Source: Desulfosporosinus sp. (GTDB taxonomy: Bacteria; Bacillota; Desulfitobacteriia; Desulfitobacteriales; Desulfitobacteriaceae). From it: a stretch of DNA of 64,000 nt. This document shows positions 51,351 to 61,163 of the stretch, piece by piece. The notes below the pieces were generated by a model. It had not been told where the DNA came from, searched no databases, and saw only the letters and a list, made by a program, of their open reading frames with translations. Within the stretch, counting starts at the first letter, position 1, and the number at the start of each line of letters is the position of its first letter. The stretch is taken from assembly GCA_003513495.1 (NCBI GenBank), contig DOPM01000040.1, forward strand, positions 92,667 to 156,666, in the 5' to 3' direction. Position numbers and translations under genes: made by a program.

Positions 51351-53348
51351 GTGCAAGTTGATTTCGAGCGCATAGCAGCGCTTCGTAGAGAGCTAGAAGA
51401 GGCGAATAAGTATTATTATGAGTTTGACCAACCACGTATCACAGATGCAGAATACGATACTCTCCTACGTGAGCTTCTGGACTTGGAAGCTAAGTATCCA
51501 GACAAGGTTACGTCAGATTCTCCGACACAACGAGTTGGGGGAACAGTAGCTAAAGAGTACACGAAAGTTCGGCATTTAGAACCTCTTCTTAGCTTAGATA
51601 ATGCGTTTGATTCGGGGGATTTACGGGAGTTTGACCGGCGAGTTCGCCAGGTGGCTAGCTTTGTGGAGTATGTAGTTGAACTTAAGATTGATGGCTTAAC
51701 TGTTGCTCTGACCTATGAGGATGGGCTTATGGTACGCGGTGCCACTCGAGGGGATGGTTCAGTAGGAGAGGATATCACCGCCAATGTCCGAACGGTAGGG
51801 TCTATTCCCCTTCGCTTAAACAAAACGGTTCCAAGGTTAAGTGTCCGGGGAGAAGGGTATATGCCTAAAGCCTCTTTTGCTCGTTTAAATCTGGAACGAG
51901 AAGAAGAGGGGCAAACCACCTTTGCCAATCCTCGGAATGCTGCGGCTGGTTCCTTGCGTCAGTTAAATTCTCGTATCACTGCTGAGCGCAAACTGGATTA
52001 CTTTGCTTATCAAGTATTATCGGCGAAAGAATTGGGATTACATAACCAAATAGATGTGCTCGCCTATCTAAAAGAACAAGGGTTTATTGTAAACCCTGAG
52101 TATAAAGTGTTTAGTGATATTGAAGAGGTTATTACATACTGTGAAGAAATGGCCGCAGAGCGTCATCGTTTCCCCTATGATATCGACGGTTTGGTTATAA
52201 AAGTGAACGAATTTGACCTGCAACAAGAGCTTGGCTTTACTGCCAAAAGCCCTCGCTGGGCTATCTCCTACAAATTCCCGGCGGAGCAAGTTGAAACCGT
52301 TGTTGAAGATATTATCATCCGAGTTGGGCGGACAGGAGTCTTAACCCCTACAGCAGTTCTAAAAGCAATTTCTGTGGCAGGGTCTACTGTGAGCCGTGCC
52401 ACCCTTCATAATCTTGATAATATCAGGGAAAAGGATATTCGAATTGGAGATCATGTGCTCTTACATAAAGCGGGGGATGTAATTCCTGAGGTTGTGCGGG
52501 CCTTACCTGAAAAACGGACTGGTGAGGAACGTTTATTTGAAATGCCGGATCTTTGCCCGGAATGTCAGAGCCCAGTTTCACGTGAGGAAGGGGAGGCTGC
52601 TTATCGCTGCCAAAGTATTAGCTGTCCTGCTCAGCAGCGTGAGGGTATTATTCATTTTGTTTCTCGGGATGCTATGGCAGTTGAAGGGTTAGGACCGGCA
52701 GTTGTTCAACAGCTTCTAGATGCAGGGTTGATCAAAGATGCGGCTGATCTTTATTCTTTGACGTTTGAAGCGTTAACCCCTTTAGAACGGATGGGTAAAA
52801 AATCGGCGGAAAATTTACTACAAGCTATTTCAGACAGCAAAGATCGTGGTTTGGCCCCCTTGATATTTGCCCTAGGAATTCGCCACACAGGGGTAAAAGC
52901 AGGAAAAATTTTAGCGCAAACCTTTGGTTCCATGGAAAAACTGCAGGAAGCTTCCTTTGAGGATTTGCAGGAGATTCCAGATATCGGACCGGGGATGGCG
53001 GAAAGTCTGGTTCAGTTTTTTAAGTTGGAAAGTACGGCGCAATTTCTGAATAAATTGAGTGAAGCCGGTGTAAATATGACTGCAGGAACCTCGACTAAAC
53101 CGCAGATATTCGCAGGTAAAAGCATTGTGGTGACGGGTTCATTAGAGCGCTGGGAGCGTCGAGAGATTGAGACCCTCATCGAAGAGTATGGGGGAAAGGC
53201 GGCTAGTAGTGTCAGTAAGAAAACAGCCTTTGTCGTTGCTGGAGAGAAAGCTGGGTCCAAGTTGGTTAAAGCACAGGGGCTGGGAATTCCAACTTTAACC
53301 GAAGAGGAATTTGAATTATTACTAAAGCAGCCTCATCAGTTGGAGTAA
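51351..53348 (+). CDS. ligA: NAD+-dependent DNA ligase
   Basis: A 665-residue bacterial DNA ligase sealing nicks in replication and repair. Domains in order: Ia (YYYEFDQPRITDAEYD, NMN contacts), adenylation domain with the nucleophile Lys in VELKIDGLTVAL (about residue 113), OB fold, four-Cys zinc finger (CPEC...CQSISCPAQ, about 404-432), HhH repeats, and a C-terminal BRCT (FAGKSIVVTGSLERWERREI, about 585-604). The start is GTG 51351 with GGAGG 8 nt upstream. Full length and with all motifs. A hairpin terminator follows. Confidence 0.97.
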   Translation: MQVDFERIAALRRELEEANKYYYEFDQPRITDAEYDTLLRELLDLEAKYPDKVTSDSPTQRVGGTVAKEYTKVRHLEPLLSLDNAFDSGDLREFDRRVRQVASFVEYVVELKIDGLTVALTYEDGLMVRGATRGDGSVGEDITANVRTVGSIPLRLNKTVPRLSVRGEGYMPKASFARLNLEREEEGQTTFANPRNAAAGSLRQLNSRITAERKLDYFAYQVLSAKELGLHNQIDVLAYLKEQGFIVNPEYKVFSDIEEVITYCEEMAAERHRFPYDIDGLVIKVNEFDLQQELGFTAKSPRWAISYKFPAEQVETVVEDIIIRVGRTGVLTPTAVLKAISVAGSTVSRATLHNLDNIREKDIRIGDHVLLHKAGDVIPEVVRALPEKRTGEERLFEMPDLCPECQSPVSREEGEAAYRCQSISCPAQQREGIIHFVSRDAMAVEGLGPAVVQQLLDAGLIKDAADLYSLTFEALTPLERMGKKSAENLLQAISDSKDRGLAPLIFALGIRHTGVKAGKILAQTFGSMEKLQEASFEDLQEIPDIGPGMAESLVQFFKLESTAQFLNKLSEAGVNMTAGTSTKPQIFAGKSIVVTGSLERWERREIETLIEEYGGKAASSVSKKTAFVVAGEKAGSKLVKAQGLGIPTLTEEEFELLLKQPHQLE

Positions 53349-53388
53349 AGGAACGATAATGTCCTTGGTGTGTTGGACACGGAAATAT

Positions 53389-53428
53389 ATTCTCCGGCAA
53401 CAAAGTTTATTGCCGGGGAATTTTATTT
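53389..53428 (+). terminator. Intrinsic terminator of ligA
   Basis: TTCTCCGGCAA (53390-53400) pairs with TTGCCGGGGAA (53410-53420) with one G-U pair, followed by TTTTATTT. Confidence 0.85.
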
Positions 53429-53609
53429 GAGTATACTACCAGAGATTACCAGAAATCGTTACAATTGATTATAAATTTAAGACAATAAAGAAGATTCTTA
53501 ACAATTTATTAAAAAAGGTATACTATATACTTACAAACGTAGTCTTGTAACTGAATTGTTGAAAGCTTACATATAGCCTGTCTAAGATTAAATTCGAGGG
53601 GGAAACTAT

Positions 53610-55493
53610 GTGCCGCTTAGTTTAAAACAATTTAAACCATTTGATCAGTTGACGGAAAATGTATTATTGGAATTGAGCCAAACGATACCTATTAAGACCT
53701 ATCCTAAAGGTAGTTTTGTCTTCGTCGAGGGCGAAAAATCACAGGATTCTTTATTTTTGATATTATCTGGTGTTGTGGAGATCATTACGGGAAACGGAAG
53801 CGGCGCGGTAAGACTAAGGAGTCAGGGAGAGTTCTTTGGCGAAACTGTTATTCTAACTGGCAAACGATACCCTGCCTCCGCTAAAGTACAAGCAGACCTA
53901 ACGTGTTATGTGCTGGGTAGAGAAATCTTTGAAAGTCTCTTACAGAACTATCAGGAGGTTGCTTTCTATTTTAACCGAGTATTAACAGACCGGCTGTGGG
54001 GATTGTACGAAGAAATGTTACAAGAACAACCTTATGAGTCGTTTGGGTTAGGATTTGATCGCTTTAAACAGAAGGTTTATAACATAATGTCTACCCCTGT
54101 AGAGACATGTCAGCCGCATACTCCGATCAACGAATTAGCTCGTTTGTTCACAAAGAAAAAAATTAGTTCCATGGTCGTAACAGATCCTAGTGGAATTATG
54201 CTGGGCTTAGTTAGCGAGCGTGATCTTATTAGCAAAGTATTAGCCCGTGACAGCAACCCTTCTGTAATTACTGCTTTCGATATTATGCAACAACCCCCCC
54301 CTACTTTGACAGCCAATGCCTTCTATTACCAAGCACTGCTTACCATGTTGAAAAGTCACGGTAAATATATTGTGGTAACGGAGCAAGCTCGACCCATTGG
54401 TATTGTTACTATCGGAGATTTAACAAGGGCAAGAATTAATAGTTCCATAACGATTGTTAGAGATATAGAACTTGCCGGGAATATCTCAGAATTGGCACAA
54501 GCTTCTAAACAAATTAATGATACAGTAGCTACTATGATCAGCGAAAAAGCCACCGCTAGTGAAATTGGGGAAGTAGTGTCAGAGTTATATGACATATTAA
54601 CCAGAAGACTACTTTTGCTGGCAGAGAATTCAATGGTTGAAAAAGGTCTCGGCTGGCCTCCTGTTGATTATTGCTGGTTAACCATGGGAAGTGGCGGTCG
54701 TGAAGAGCTAACTCCATCATCAGATCAAGACAATGCTATAGTTTATGCCGATGTTTCGCCAGAAGAGGAAGAACAGATTAGGAACTATTTTAATGAACTG
54801 GCAGACTATGTAACAGAAGGATTAGAACTTTGTGGCCTTATAAAATGTCCCGGTAATATTATGTCCACTAATCCTGAATGGTGTCGGTCGATATCGACTT
54901 GGAAAAATACGGTGCACCAGTGGGCAATGAATCCGAATCCAGACGCTGTTCGCCAGTTTACAATTTTTTTAGATTTTAGACCGGTTTACGGACAAGAGTA
55001 TTTAGCTCAAATGTTACGTGATTATACTTTGCATTTGTTTCGGACCTCTCCTGCTCTTCTACATTTCCTTGCTACTGATGCTCTAAGCCATAGGGTACCT
55101 CTAAACTTATTTAAAAACGTAATACTGGAAAAAAACAAAGACCATAAAAACGAAGTGGATCTAAAAAGATCTGCTGGGGTTCTTCTTGTGGACTGTATCC
55201 GCATCTTTGCAATGTCCAAAAGTGTAGTCGAGGTTAATTCTTTAGCACGACTAAAAAAGCTTGTTGAATTTGAAACTATCTCCGCTGACGATGCGGAATA
55301 CTACGAAGCGGCCTTTCAATCCCTTATGATGTTTAGGATGCGGGAAAACCTTCGAAAACTTAGTCTGGGATTTGTTCCTGATAACTATATTAACCCAACG
55401 AACCTAAGTGAAAGAGAACGATCAGTTATGCGCGAAAGTTTTGTGGCAGTTGATCGCCTGCAAAATGTAACCAGAGTCGCTTTTCAAAGGTAA
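53610..55493 (+). CDS. cNMP-binding/CBS/DUF294 nucleotidyltransferase-like signalling protein
   Basis: A 627-residue multidomain protein: cyclic-nucleotide-binding fold (residues 10-125, with the GEFFGETVILTG phosphate-loop region), two CBS domains (about 150-215 and 225-280), a DUF294 nucleotidyltransferase-like domain (about 300-440, GSGGREELTPSSDQDNA at 360-376, with the G-S...D-x-D pattern of GlnD-like transferases), and a DUF294 C-terminal domain. It probably modifies a protein or nucleotide in response to a bound nucleotide. Start GTG 53610 has GAGGGG 8 nt upstream; the overlapping ATG at 53608 reads into an early stop. The exonuclease gene follows, a common pairing. Confidence 0.88.
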   Translation: MPLSLKQFKPFDQLTENVLLELSQTIPIKTYPKGSFVFVEGEKSQDSLFLILSGVVEIITGNGSGAVRLRSQGEFFGETVILTGKRYPASAKVQADLTCYVLGREIFESLLQNYQEVAFYFNRVLTDRLWGLYEEMLQEQPYESFGLGFDRFKQKVYNIMSTPVETCQPHTPINELARLFTKKKISSMVVTDPSGIMLGLVSERDLISKVLARDSNPSVITAFDIMQQPPPTLTANAFYYQALLTMLKSHGKYIVVTEQARPIGIVTIGDLTRARINSSITIVRDIELAGNISELAQASKQINDTVATMISEKATASEIGEVVSELYDILTRRLLLLAENSMVEKGLGWPPVDYCWLTMGSGGREELTPSSDQDNAIVYADVSPEEEEQIRNYFNELADYVTEGLELCGLIKCPGNIMSTNPEWCRSISTWKNTVHQWAMNPNPDAVRQFTIFLDFRPVYGQEYLAQMLRDYTLHLFRTSPALLHFLATDALSHRVPLNLFKNVILEKNKDHKNEVDLKRSAGVLLVDCIRIFAMSKSVVEVNSLARLKKLVEFETISADDAEYYEAAFQSLMMFRMRENLRKLSLGFVPDNYINPTNLSERERSVMRESFVAVDRLQNVTRVAFQR

Positions 55494-55584
55494 ATCGAGC
55501 CATATAGTCTTTCTCCCCGCTAAAGAGAAAGAATGCTAGAAGGTATTAGCCTTTGTAAGGGAGAGATAAAAGATTAGTATTTTT

Positions 55585-56259
55585 ATGAAATTCTATAAAT
55601 TATTATTTACTGTCGATGAAGATTTTTGTCAAAAAGTAACAGCTTTACGTCTGCAAAAATGGCCTTCCCTACCTTTAGACAGCAGTCGGTTTGTTGTTTT
55701 TGATACTGAAACTACAGGGTTTTATCCTCATAAAGGGGATAAAATTATTTCGGTTGGAGGGGTGGTTATAAGCAATGGGCAGCTTACAGATGAGACATTT
55801 CTCCAATTCATAAATCCTAATCGTGAAATCCCTCCTCACATAATAGAATTGACCGGTATCACAGATGAAATGGTTGCAAGAGCTCCAAATTTTGTTGAAG
55901 CTTATTGTAAATTTATGGATTTTGTTGGAACGTCAATGCTTGTAGCTCATTGCGGAGCTTTTGATTTTAGTTTTATAAATGCGCATCTGCGAAAAAGCTG
56001 TGGGGAAAAGTTATGCCCCCCTATTTTAGACACCTACTTGCTCTCAAATTTACTTTTTACTGACAGAATTAGTCGTTCTCTAGAAGATTTGGCCGAAGTG
56101 TATGGAGTGCCCCTAACGAGTCGGCACACCGCTTTGGGGGATTCTATCATTACTGGCAACATTTTTTTAGCTATGGTTGAGGACTTAAAGAAAAAAGGAA
56201 TAAGAACAACGACTGATTTGGTTTACAGTTACAAATATTTGAAGTTCGGCCCCCAATAG
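55585..56259 (+). CDS. DnaQ-fold 3'-5' exonuclease
   Basis: A 224-residue DEDDh exonuclease. Motif I is VVFDTETTGFYP (about residue 38), motif II AHCGAFDFSFINAHLR, and motif III SRHTALGDSIITG. It has no polymerase domain. An N-terminal extension of about 30 residues (QKVTALRLQKWPSLPLD) is seen in the stand-alone exonucleases that sit next to cNMP/CBS/DUF294 genes. A role in RNA or DNA turnover, or in handling a nucleotide signal, is possible. ATG 55585 has AAGGGAGAG about 20 nt upstream, rather far, so translation may be weak. Confidence 0.85.
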   Translation: MKFYKLLFTVDEDFCQKVTALRLQKWPSLPLDSSRFVVFDTETTGFYPHKGDKIISVGGVVISNGQLTDETFLQFINPNREIPPHIIELTGITDEMVARAPNFVEAYCKFMDFVGTSMLVAHCGAFDFSFINAHLRKSCGEKLCPPILDTYLLSNLLFTDRISRSLEDLAEVYGVPLTSRHTALGDSIITGNIFLAMVEDLKKKGIRTTTDLVYSYKYLKFGPQ

Positions 56260-56287
56260 GACGCTTTCATTGCTTTTTGTATTTTTA

Positions 56288-56316
56288 TTGCTCCATTCTC
56301 CCATTTTTGTTATGAT
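56288..56316 (+). promoter_or_regulatory. Probable promoter for gatCAB
   Basis: TTGCTC (56288-56293) and TATGAT (56311-56316) are spaced 17 bp, about 40 nt before the gatC start. The -35 match is only partial. Confidence 0.5.
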
Positions 56317-56355
56317 AGAGTGATAAAGCAACGAACTATCTAAGGGAAGGTGAAT

Positions 56356-56649
56356 ATGTTGTCAATTTCACGTGAAGATGTTGAATACGTGGCTGCATTG
56401 GCGCGTTTAGAGTTAACTGAACAGGAAACTCAAGAGTATACAGAACAATTGAACTCTATCTTAGGTTATGCGGCAATGTTGGAGAGATTAGACACAAATG
56501 ATGTAGTGCCTACGGCTCATGCTGTTCCTTTACACAATGTATTGCGTGAAGATCAAGTGAGACCTTCGATTAACCATGAAAAAGCCCTCAGGAATGCACC
56601 TGATGGGGAAGAGGGTTTCTTCAGAGTGCCTAAAATTAGTTTGACTTAG
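56356..56649 (+). CDS. gatC: Aspartyl/glutamyl-tRNA amidotransferase subunit C
   Basis: A 97-residue GatC, the small subunit that wraps around and stabilises GatA in the GatCAB complex. The stretch ISREDVEYVAALARLELTE and the late TAHAVPLHNVLREDQ are diagnostic. An in-frame GTG at 56350 overlaps the AAGG ribosome site; ATG 56356 is preferred. It is first in gatC-gatA-gatB, which lie close together and form one operon. Confidence 0.95.
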   Translation: MLSISREDVEYVAALARLELTEQETQEYTEQLNSILGYAAMLERLDTNDVVPTAHAVPLHNVLREDQVRPSINHEKALRNAPDGEEGFFRVPKISLT

Positions 56650-56676
56650 ATTTGACTTGAGAGGAGACTGCGAACG

Positions 56677-58167
56677 TTGGAATCAGTGAGTATCGGGAAA
56701 TCAATCAGTGAATTGCATGAGCTGCTCGTACATAAAGACATAAGCTCCACAGAACTGACGAAAGCATACATAAAGCGGATTCAGTCAGTGGACCCTACTT
56801 TACAAGCGTATTTAACCGTCTTAGAGGAAGGAGCTTTGGCTCAAGCGGCAGAGGTTGATCAAAAGATCGCCCAGGGACAAGCTCTGAAACCTTTAGAGGG
56901 TATTCCAATGGCTCTGAAAGATAATATGTGCACAGAAGGAATTCGCACAAGCTGTGCATCAAAAATGCTGGACAAGTTTGTTCCACCCTATAATGCAACC
57001 GTGACAGAGCGCCTGCGAGCTGCAGGAACGATACTGCTCGGTAAGCTGAATATGGACGAATTTGCCATGGGTTCCTCCACGGAGAATTCCTATTTTGCTA
57101 AGACTCGCAATCCTTGGAATTTAGAATGTGTTCCGGGAGGTTCTTCTGGTGGGTCAGCCGTAGCCGTAGCAGGGGATGAGGCTGCATTTACCTTGGGTTC
57201 AGATACAGGCGGATCCATCCGCCAGCCAGCTGCCTTCTGTGGAGTAGTGGGTATGAAACCTACCTATGGAGCAGTCTCCCGTTTGGGTTTGATTGCATTT
57301 GCATCCTCCCTCGATCAGATTGGTCCGTTTACCAAAACAGTGAAAGATAATGCCTTAGTAATGAATGCCATTGCGGGCTATGACCCCCAAGATTCGACAT
57401 CTGTTCCCTATGAAACGCCGGATTATACTAAGTTTTTAGTGAACGATATAAAGGGTCTAAAGATAGGGATTCCCCGTGAGTACTTTGGCGAAGGGATTGA
57501 ACCGGAGGTCGCCAAAGGGATTCAAGCTGGGATTCAAACCCTTATCGATCTGGGAGCTGAAGTAGGAGAATGCTCCCTTCCACATACAGAATATGCTATT
57601 CCGGCTTATTACTTAATTGCTACTGCTGAAGCCAGCTCTAACTTAGCTCGCTATGATGGTGTACGTTATGGATATCGGGCTGATTCAAATGACGTTTTAG
57701 GTATGTTCAAAAAGACTCGGGCTGAAGGATTCGGCCAGGAAGTAAAAAGAAGGATCATGCTCGGAACTTATGCTCTGAGTTCAGGATATTATGACGCCTA
57801 CTATCTCAAGGCCCAAAAGGTCAGAACTCTGATCAAGCAGGATTTTGACAAGGCTTTTGAGACGTTTGATGTTTTACTCTCCCCGACAGCTCCGACACCT
57901 GCGTTTAAATTTGGGGAAAAATCTGCGGACCCCTTGGCTATGTATCTATCCGATATTACGACGGTTCCCATTAACCTGGCGGGTATTCCAGCAATTTCCG
58001 TTCCGGCAGGATTCGTGAATGGATTGCCGATTGGTATGCAATTAATGGGTAAAGCCTTTGGTGAGGGATCGTTGTACCGAATAGCTTATACCTTTGAGCA
58101 AAACACGAATTATCACACGTTAAAACCAAATCTGTCCGGGGAGGTGCTGACCGGTGGTAGTCGCTAA
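56677..58167 (+). CDS. gatA: Aspartyl/glutamyl-tRNA amidotransferase subunit A
   Basis: A 496-residue amidase-signature enzyme that frees ammonia from glutamine for transamidation of Glu-tRNA-Gln or Asp-tRNA-Asn. The catalytic Lys is in IPMALKDNMC (about 80), and the Ser pair is in GGSSGGSAVAVAGDEAAF (cis-Ser) and LGSDTGGSIRQPA (nucleophile, about 178). The start is TTG 56677 with GAGGAG 10 nt upstream; no better codon is available. It overlaps gatB by 14 nt. Confidence 0.96.
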   Translation: MESVSIGKSISELHELLVHKDISSTELTKAYIKRIQSVDPTLQAYLTVLEEGALAQAAEVDQKIAQGQALKPLEGIPMALKDNMCTEGIRTSCASKMLDKFVPPYNATVTERLRAAGTILLGKLNMDEFAMGSSTENSYFAKTRNPWNLECVPGGSSGGSAVAVAGDEAAFTLGSDTGGSIRQPAAFCGVVGMKPTYGAVSRLGLIAFASSLDQIGPFTKTVKDNALVMNAIAGYDPQDSTSVPYETPDYTKFLVNDIKGLKIGIPREYFGEGIEPEVAKGIQAGIQTLIDLGAEVGECSLPHTEYAIPAYYLIATAEASSNLARYDGVRYGYRADSNDVLGMFKKTRAEGFGQEVKRRIMLGTYALSSGYYDAYYLKAQKVRTLIKQDFDKAFETFDVLLSPTAPTPAFKFGEKSADPLAMYLSDITTVPINLAGIPAISVPAGFVNGLPIGMQLMGKAFGEGSLYRIAYTFEQNTNYHTLKPNLSGEVLTGGSR

Positions 58168-59602
58168 TAAATATGAAATGGTCTGTGGCCTGGAAGTTCA
58201 CGTTGAACTCCAGACAAAGACAAAGATTTTCTGTGGCTGTACAACCGAGTTCGGAGGGGAGCAAAATACCCATGTCTGCCCGGTGTGTCTGGGAATGCCG
58301 GGTGCCCTTCCTGTTTTAAATCGTGAAGTGGTTAATTACGCGATCAAAGCTGGATTGGCTTTGAATTGTGAAATTGCGGAGTTTTCTAAGTTCGACCGTA
58401 AAAACTACTTTTACCCGGATTTATCGAAGAACTATCAAACCTCCCAGTTCGATTTGCCGATTTGTGGTAAGGGTGGGTTAGAAATCGAAGTTGATGGGGA
58501 GAAAAAGTGGATCGGAATCACTCGGGCCCACATGGAGGAAGATGCGGGTAAGCTCGTTCATAGCGGGGAAACCATAACAACCTCCAATGCATCCTCGGTG
58601 GACTACAATAGAGCTGGCGTGCCTCTATTAGAAATTGTTTCAGAGCCTGATATGCGTTCGATTCCAGAAGTGTTAGCTTACTTAGAAAAATTAGTACAGA
58701 TTCTCGAGTATACGGAAGTCTCGGACTGTCGTATGGAACAAGGTTCGGTACGATTTGATATTAACGTATCGTTGCGCCCAATCGGCTCAACGGATTTAGG
58801 TATTCGAACAGAAACTAAAAACCTAAACTCCTTTAGTTCGGTACGGCGATGCATGGAGTATGAAGTGGCTCGTCAAGCTAGGGTTCTAGATGCCGGTGAA
58901 AAAGTGGTTCAAGAGACAAGAACTTGGGATGAGGGTCAAGGGGTCACGTTAACCCTTCGTTCTAAGGAAGAAGCCCATGATTACCGCTATTTCCCTGAAC
59001 CCGATCTAGCTCCTTTGGTAATAGATAGGGAATGGGTGGAAGGAATCCGCAAAACCCTTCCCGAACTTCCAGATGCACGTCGTGCACGGCTACAGGAGTT
59101 AGGGCTGTCAGCGTATGATGCTGGGGTAATCACTCAATCAAAAGCTCTGTCTGATTACTTTGATGCTGCCTTATCTCACTATGGTGATGCTAAGACCTTA
59201 GCCAACTGGGTTATGGGCGATGTTACTCGTCTGTTGAACTCTAATCAGTGCGGTGTGGTAGATTCTCCAATTTCGGCCACACAATTGGCAGAACTTCTGG
59301 GACTCATAGAAAAAGGGACGATTAGCGGTAAGATTGCCAAGAGTGTACTGGAAGAAATGTATAGTACCAGTAAGGATGCCAGTACCATCGTGAAGGAGAA
59401 GGGGCTAGCGCAGATTAGTGACGAAGGTGCACTTCTCGGGATTATCGACGAGGTGATCGCCAAAAATCCCCAATCCGTGGAGGATTATCGCGCCGGAAAA
59501 GATCGAGCCATTGGATTCCTCGTGGGGCAGATCATGAAAGCCACCAAGGGACAAGCTAATCCGGGTCTGGTCAATAAATTACTGAAGGAAAAACTAGCTT
59601 AA
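58154..59602 (+). CDS. gatB: Aspartyl/glutamyl-tRNA amidotransferase subunit B
   Basis: A 482-residue GatB, which phosphorylates the aminoacyl group and transfers ammonia to it. The N-terminal VCGLEVHVELQTKTKIFCGC and the signature YNRAGVPLLEIVSEPDMRS are present. The tail (residues about 330-480) is the tRNA-binding YqeY-like domain. The start is GTG 58154, inside the end of gatA, with GGAGGTG 7 nt upstream. The zinc-ligand cysteines near the N-terminus (FCGC, HVCPVC) are intact. Confidence 0.96.
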   Translation: MVVANKYEMVCGLEVHVELQTKTKIFCGCTTEFGGEQNTHVCPVCLGMPGALPVLNREVVNYAIKAGLALNCEIAEFSKFDRKNYFYPDLSKNYQTSQFDLPICGKGGLEIEVDGEKKWIGITRAHMEEDAGKLVHSGETITTSNASSVDYNRAGVPLLEIVSEPDMRSIPEVLAYLEKLVQILEYTEVSDCRMEQGSVRFDINVSLRPIGSTDLGIRTETKNLNSFSSVRRCMEYEVARQARVLDAGEKVVQETRTWDEGQGVTLTLRSKEEAHDYRYFPEPDLAPLVIDREWVEGIRKTLPELPDARRARLQELGLSAYDAGVITQSKALSDYFDAALSHYGDAKTLANWVMGDVTRLLNSNQCGVVDSPISATQLAELLGLIEKGTISGKIAKSVLEEMYSTSKDASTIVKEKGLAQISDEGALLGIIDEVIAKNPQSVEDYRAGKDRAIGFLVGQIMKATKGQANPGLVNKLLKEKLA

Positions 59603-59606
59603 GTTC

Positions 59607-59640
59607 AGAGGCCTCTCCGAAAGGGGATGCCTCTTGTATA
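59607..59640 (+). terminator. Possible terminator of gatCAB
   Basis: AGAGGC (59607-59612) pairs with GCCTCT (59629-59634), with an inner CTCC/GGGG stem and GAAA loop. The downstream T-run is short, so termination may be incomplete. Confidence 0.5.
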
Positions 59641-59816
59641 TAGTTTAATACTAGACAGAAAATATAACTTATCGCCAACCAAGTTTTCTGTAAAAGTATA
59701 CAGTATAAGGTTATGGAGATTCTTCAAACTGAAGGGGTATTGTGCTAATATAAAGATTAGTGAATTCTAAGCTGTATTACATTACATCCAGCTAACTATG
59801 AGGGGTGAGTCGTCTT

Positions 59817-60956
59817 ATGAGACATTTAACAATTGTTGACACTACATTGCGCGATGGAGAACAAACTGCTGGTGTTGTTTTCTCAAATCAAGAAAAATTG
59901 CGTATCGCTCAGTTTCTTGATGAACTTGGTGTCCATCAGATTGAGGCCGGAGTTGCGGTCATGGGTGGGGATGAAAAACGTGCAATTAGTGACATTGTAA
60001 AATTAGGGTTAAAAGCCAGCATCATGGGCTGGAATCGAGCAGTTATTTCTGATATTGAGCAATCCTTGGCTTGTGGTGTTGATGCTGTGGCCATTTCGAT
60101 CTCTACCTCTGATATTCATATTGAACATAAGCTTATGACCACGCGTGAGGATGTTTTAGAAAGGATGGTCAAGGCAACCAGCTTTGCTAAACGAGAGGGC
60201 ATGTATATCTCTGTTAATGCCGAAGATGCTTCCCGGTCAGATATGGATTTTTTGGTCCAGTTTGCTAAAGAAGCAAAAAGAGCTGGCGCAGATCGTTTGC
60301 GCTACTGTGACACTGTTGGTATATTGGATCCATTTGTAACCTATGACAATATTAAAACATTGATTGAAAAAGTAGGCATCGATGTCGAAATGCATACACA
60401 TGATGATTTTGGAATGGCGACAGCCAATGCCCTCGCGGGAGTAAAGGCTGGAGCGTCGCATGTAGGTGTAACGGTCAATGGTTTAGGGGAACGTGCGGGT
60501 AATGCGGCTTTAGAGGAAGTTGTCATGGCGTTAAAGCACCTGCTTGATACAGATTTGAGCTTTGCTACAGAGCGTTTTGTAGAGGTATCAGAATATGTAG
60601 CTAGGGCTTCGGGTCGGAGGATTCCCCCTTGGAAATCAATTGTGGGAAGTAATATGTTTGCTCATGAATCTGGAATACATGCCGATGGGGCACTTAAGAA
60701 TCCTCGAACTTACGAGGCCTTCAGCCCTGAGGACGTTGGTTTGGAACGGCAACTGGTGATCGGGAAGCACTCGGGAACCGCATCCATCAAAGCAAAGTTT
60801 TGGAATGAGTATGGTAAAGAAATGTCAGACGAAGATGCTGCTGAGATGCTAGAACGGGTTAGAGCATTAGCGGTTGATATGAAGCGTTCACTTTTTGACA
60901 AAGAGCTAGCGTATATATATAGCGATATGTTGAGGCAACGAAACAGCGGAAAGTGA
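59817..60956 (+). CDS. nifV: Homocitrate synthase, NifV type
   Basis: A 379-residue member of the isopropylmalate/homocitrate synthase family, condensing acetyl-CoA with a 2-oxo acid. HMGL-like TIM barrel: IVDTTLRDGEQTAGVVF (metal and substrate residues, 6-22), EMHTHDDFGMATANA (His-x-His metal site), GLGERAGNAALEE. The compact tail with HESGIHADGALKNPRTYE matches NifV rather than LeuA, which has a long regulatory domain. No other nitrogen-fixation gene is in the window, so Re-citrate synthase or citramalate-type activity should be kept in mind. ATG 59817 is preferred over in-frame GTG 59805, which lies within the GAGGGGTGA ribosome site. Confidence 0.88.
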   Translation: MRHLTIVDTTLRDGEQTAGVVFSNQEKLRIAQFLDELGVHQIEAGVAVMGGDEKRAISDIVKLGLKASIMGWNRAVISDIEQSLACGVDAVAISISTSDIHIEHKLMTTREDVLERMVKATSFAKREGMYISVNAEDASRSDMDFLVQFAKEAKRAGADRLRYCDTVGILDPFVTYDNIKTLIEKVGIDVEMHTHDDFGMATANALAGVKAGASHVGVTVNGLGERAGNAALEEVVMALKHLLDTDLSFATERFVEVSEYVARASGRRIPPWKSIVGSNMFAHESGIHADGALKNPRTYEAFSPEDVGLERQLVIGKHSGTASIKAKFWNEYGKEMSDEDAAEMLERVRALAVDMKRSLFDKELAYIYSDMLRQRNSGK

Positions 60957-60980
60957 CCACAATATTATCCGGTGAAAGCA

Positions 60981-61016
60981 AAGAGGAATGTGTTTAAGGC
61001 ACATTCCTCTTATTTC
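60981..61016 (+). terminator. Intrinsic terminator after the homocitrate synthase gene
   Basis: AAGAGGAATGTG (60981-60992) pairs perfectly with CACATTCCTCTT (61000-61011), 7-nt loop, then TATTTC. Confidence 0.85.
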
Positions 61017-61163
61017 TTATTATTTAATTAACAATATTCAAAATATTTTAATTTATATGTAAACTTTTATACACACGTATACAGAAGTAGACAGATACAA
61101 GGAAGCAGCATTGATATGAAATTGAAGCTATACTCTCATATAAGTGTACACCTTAGTATGCAT

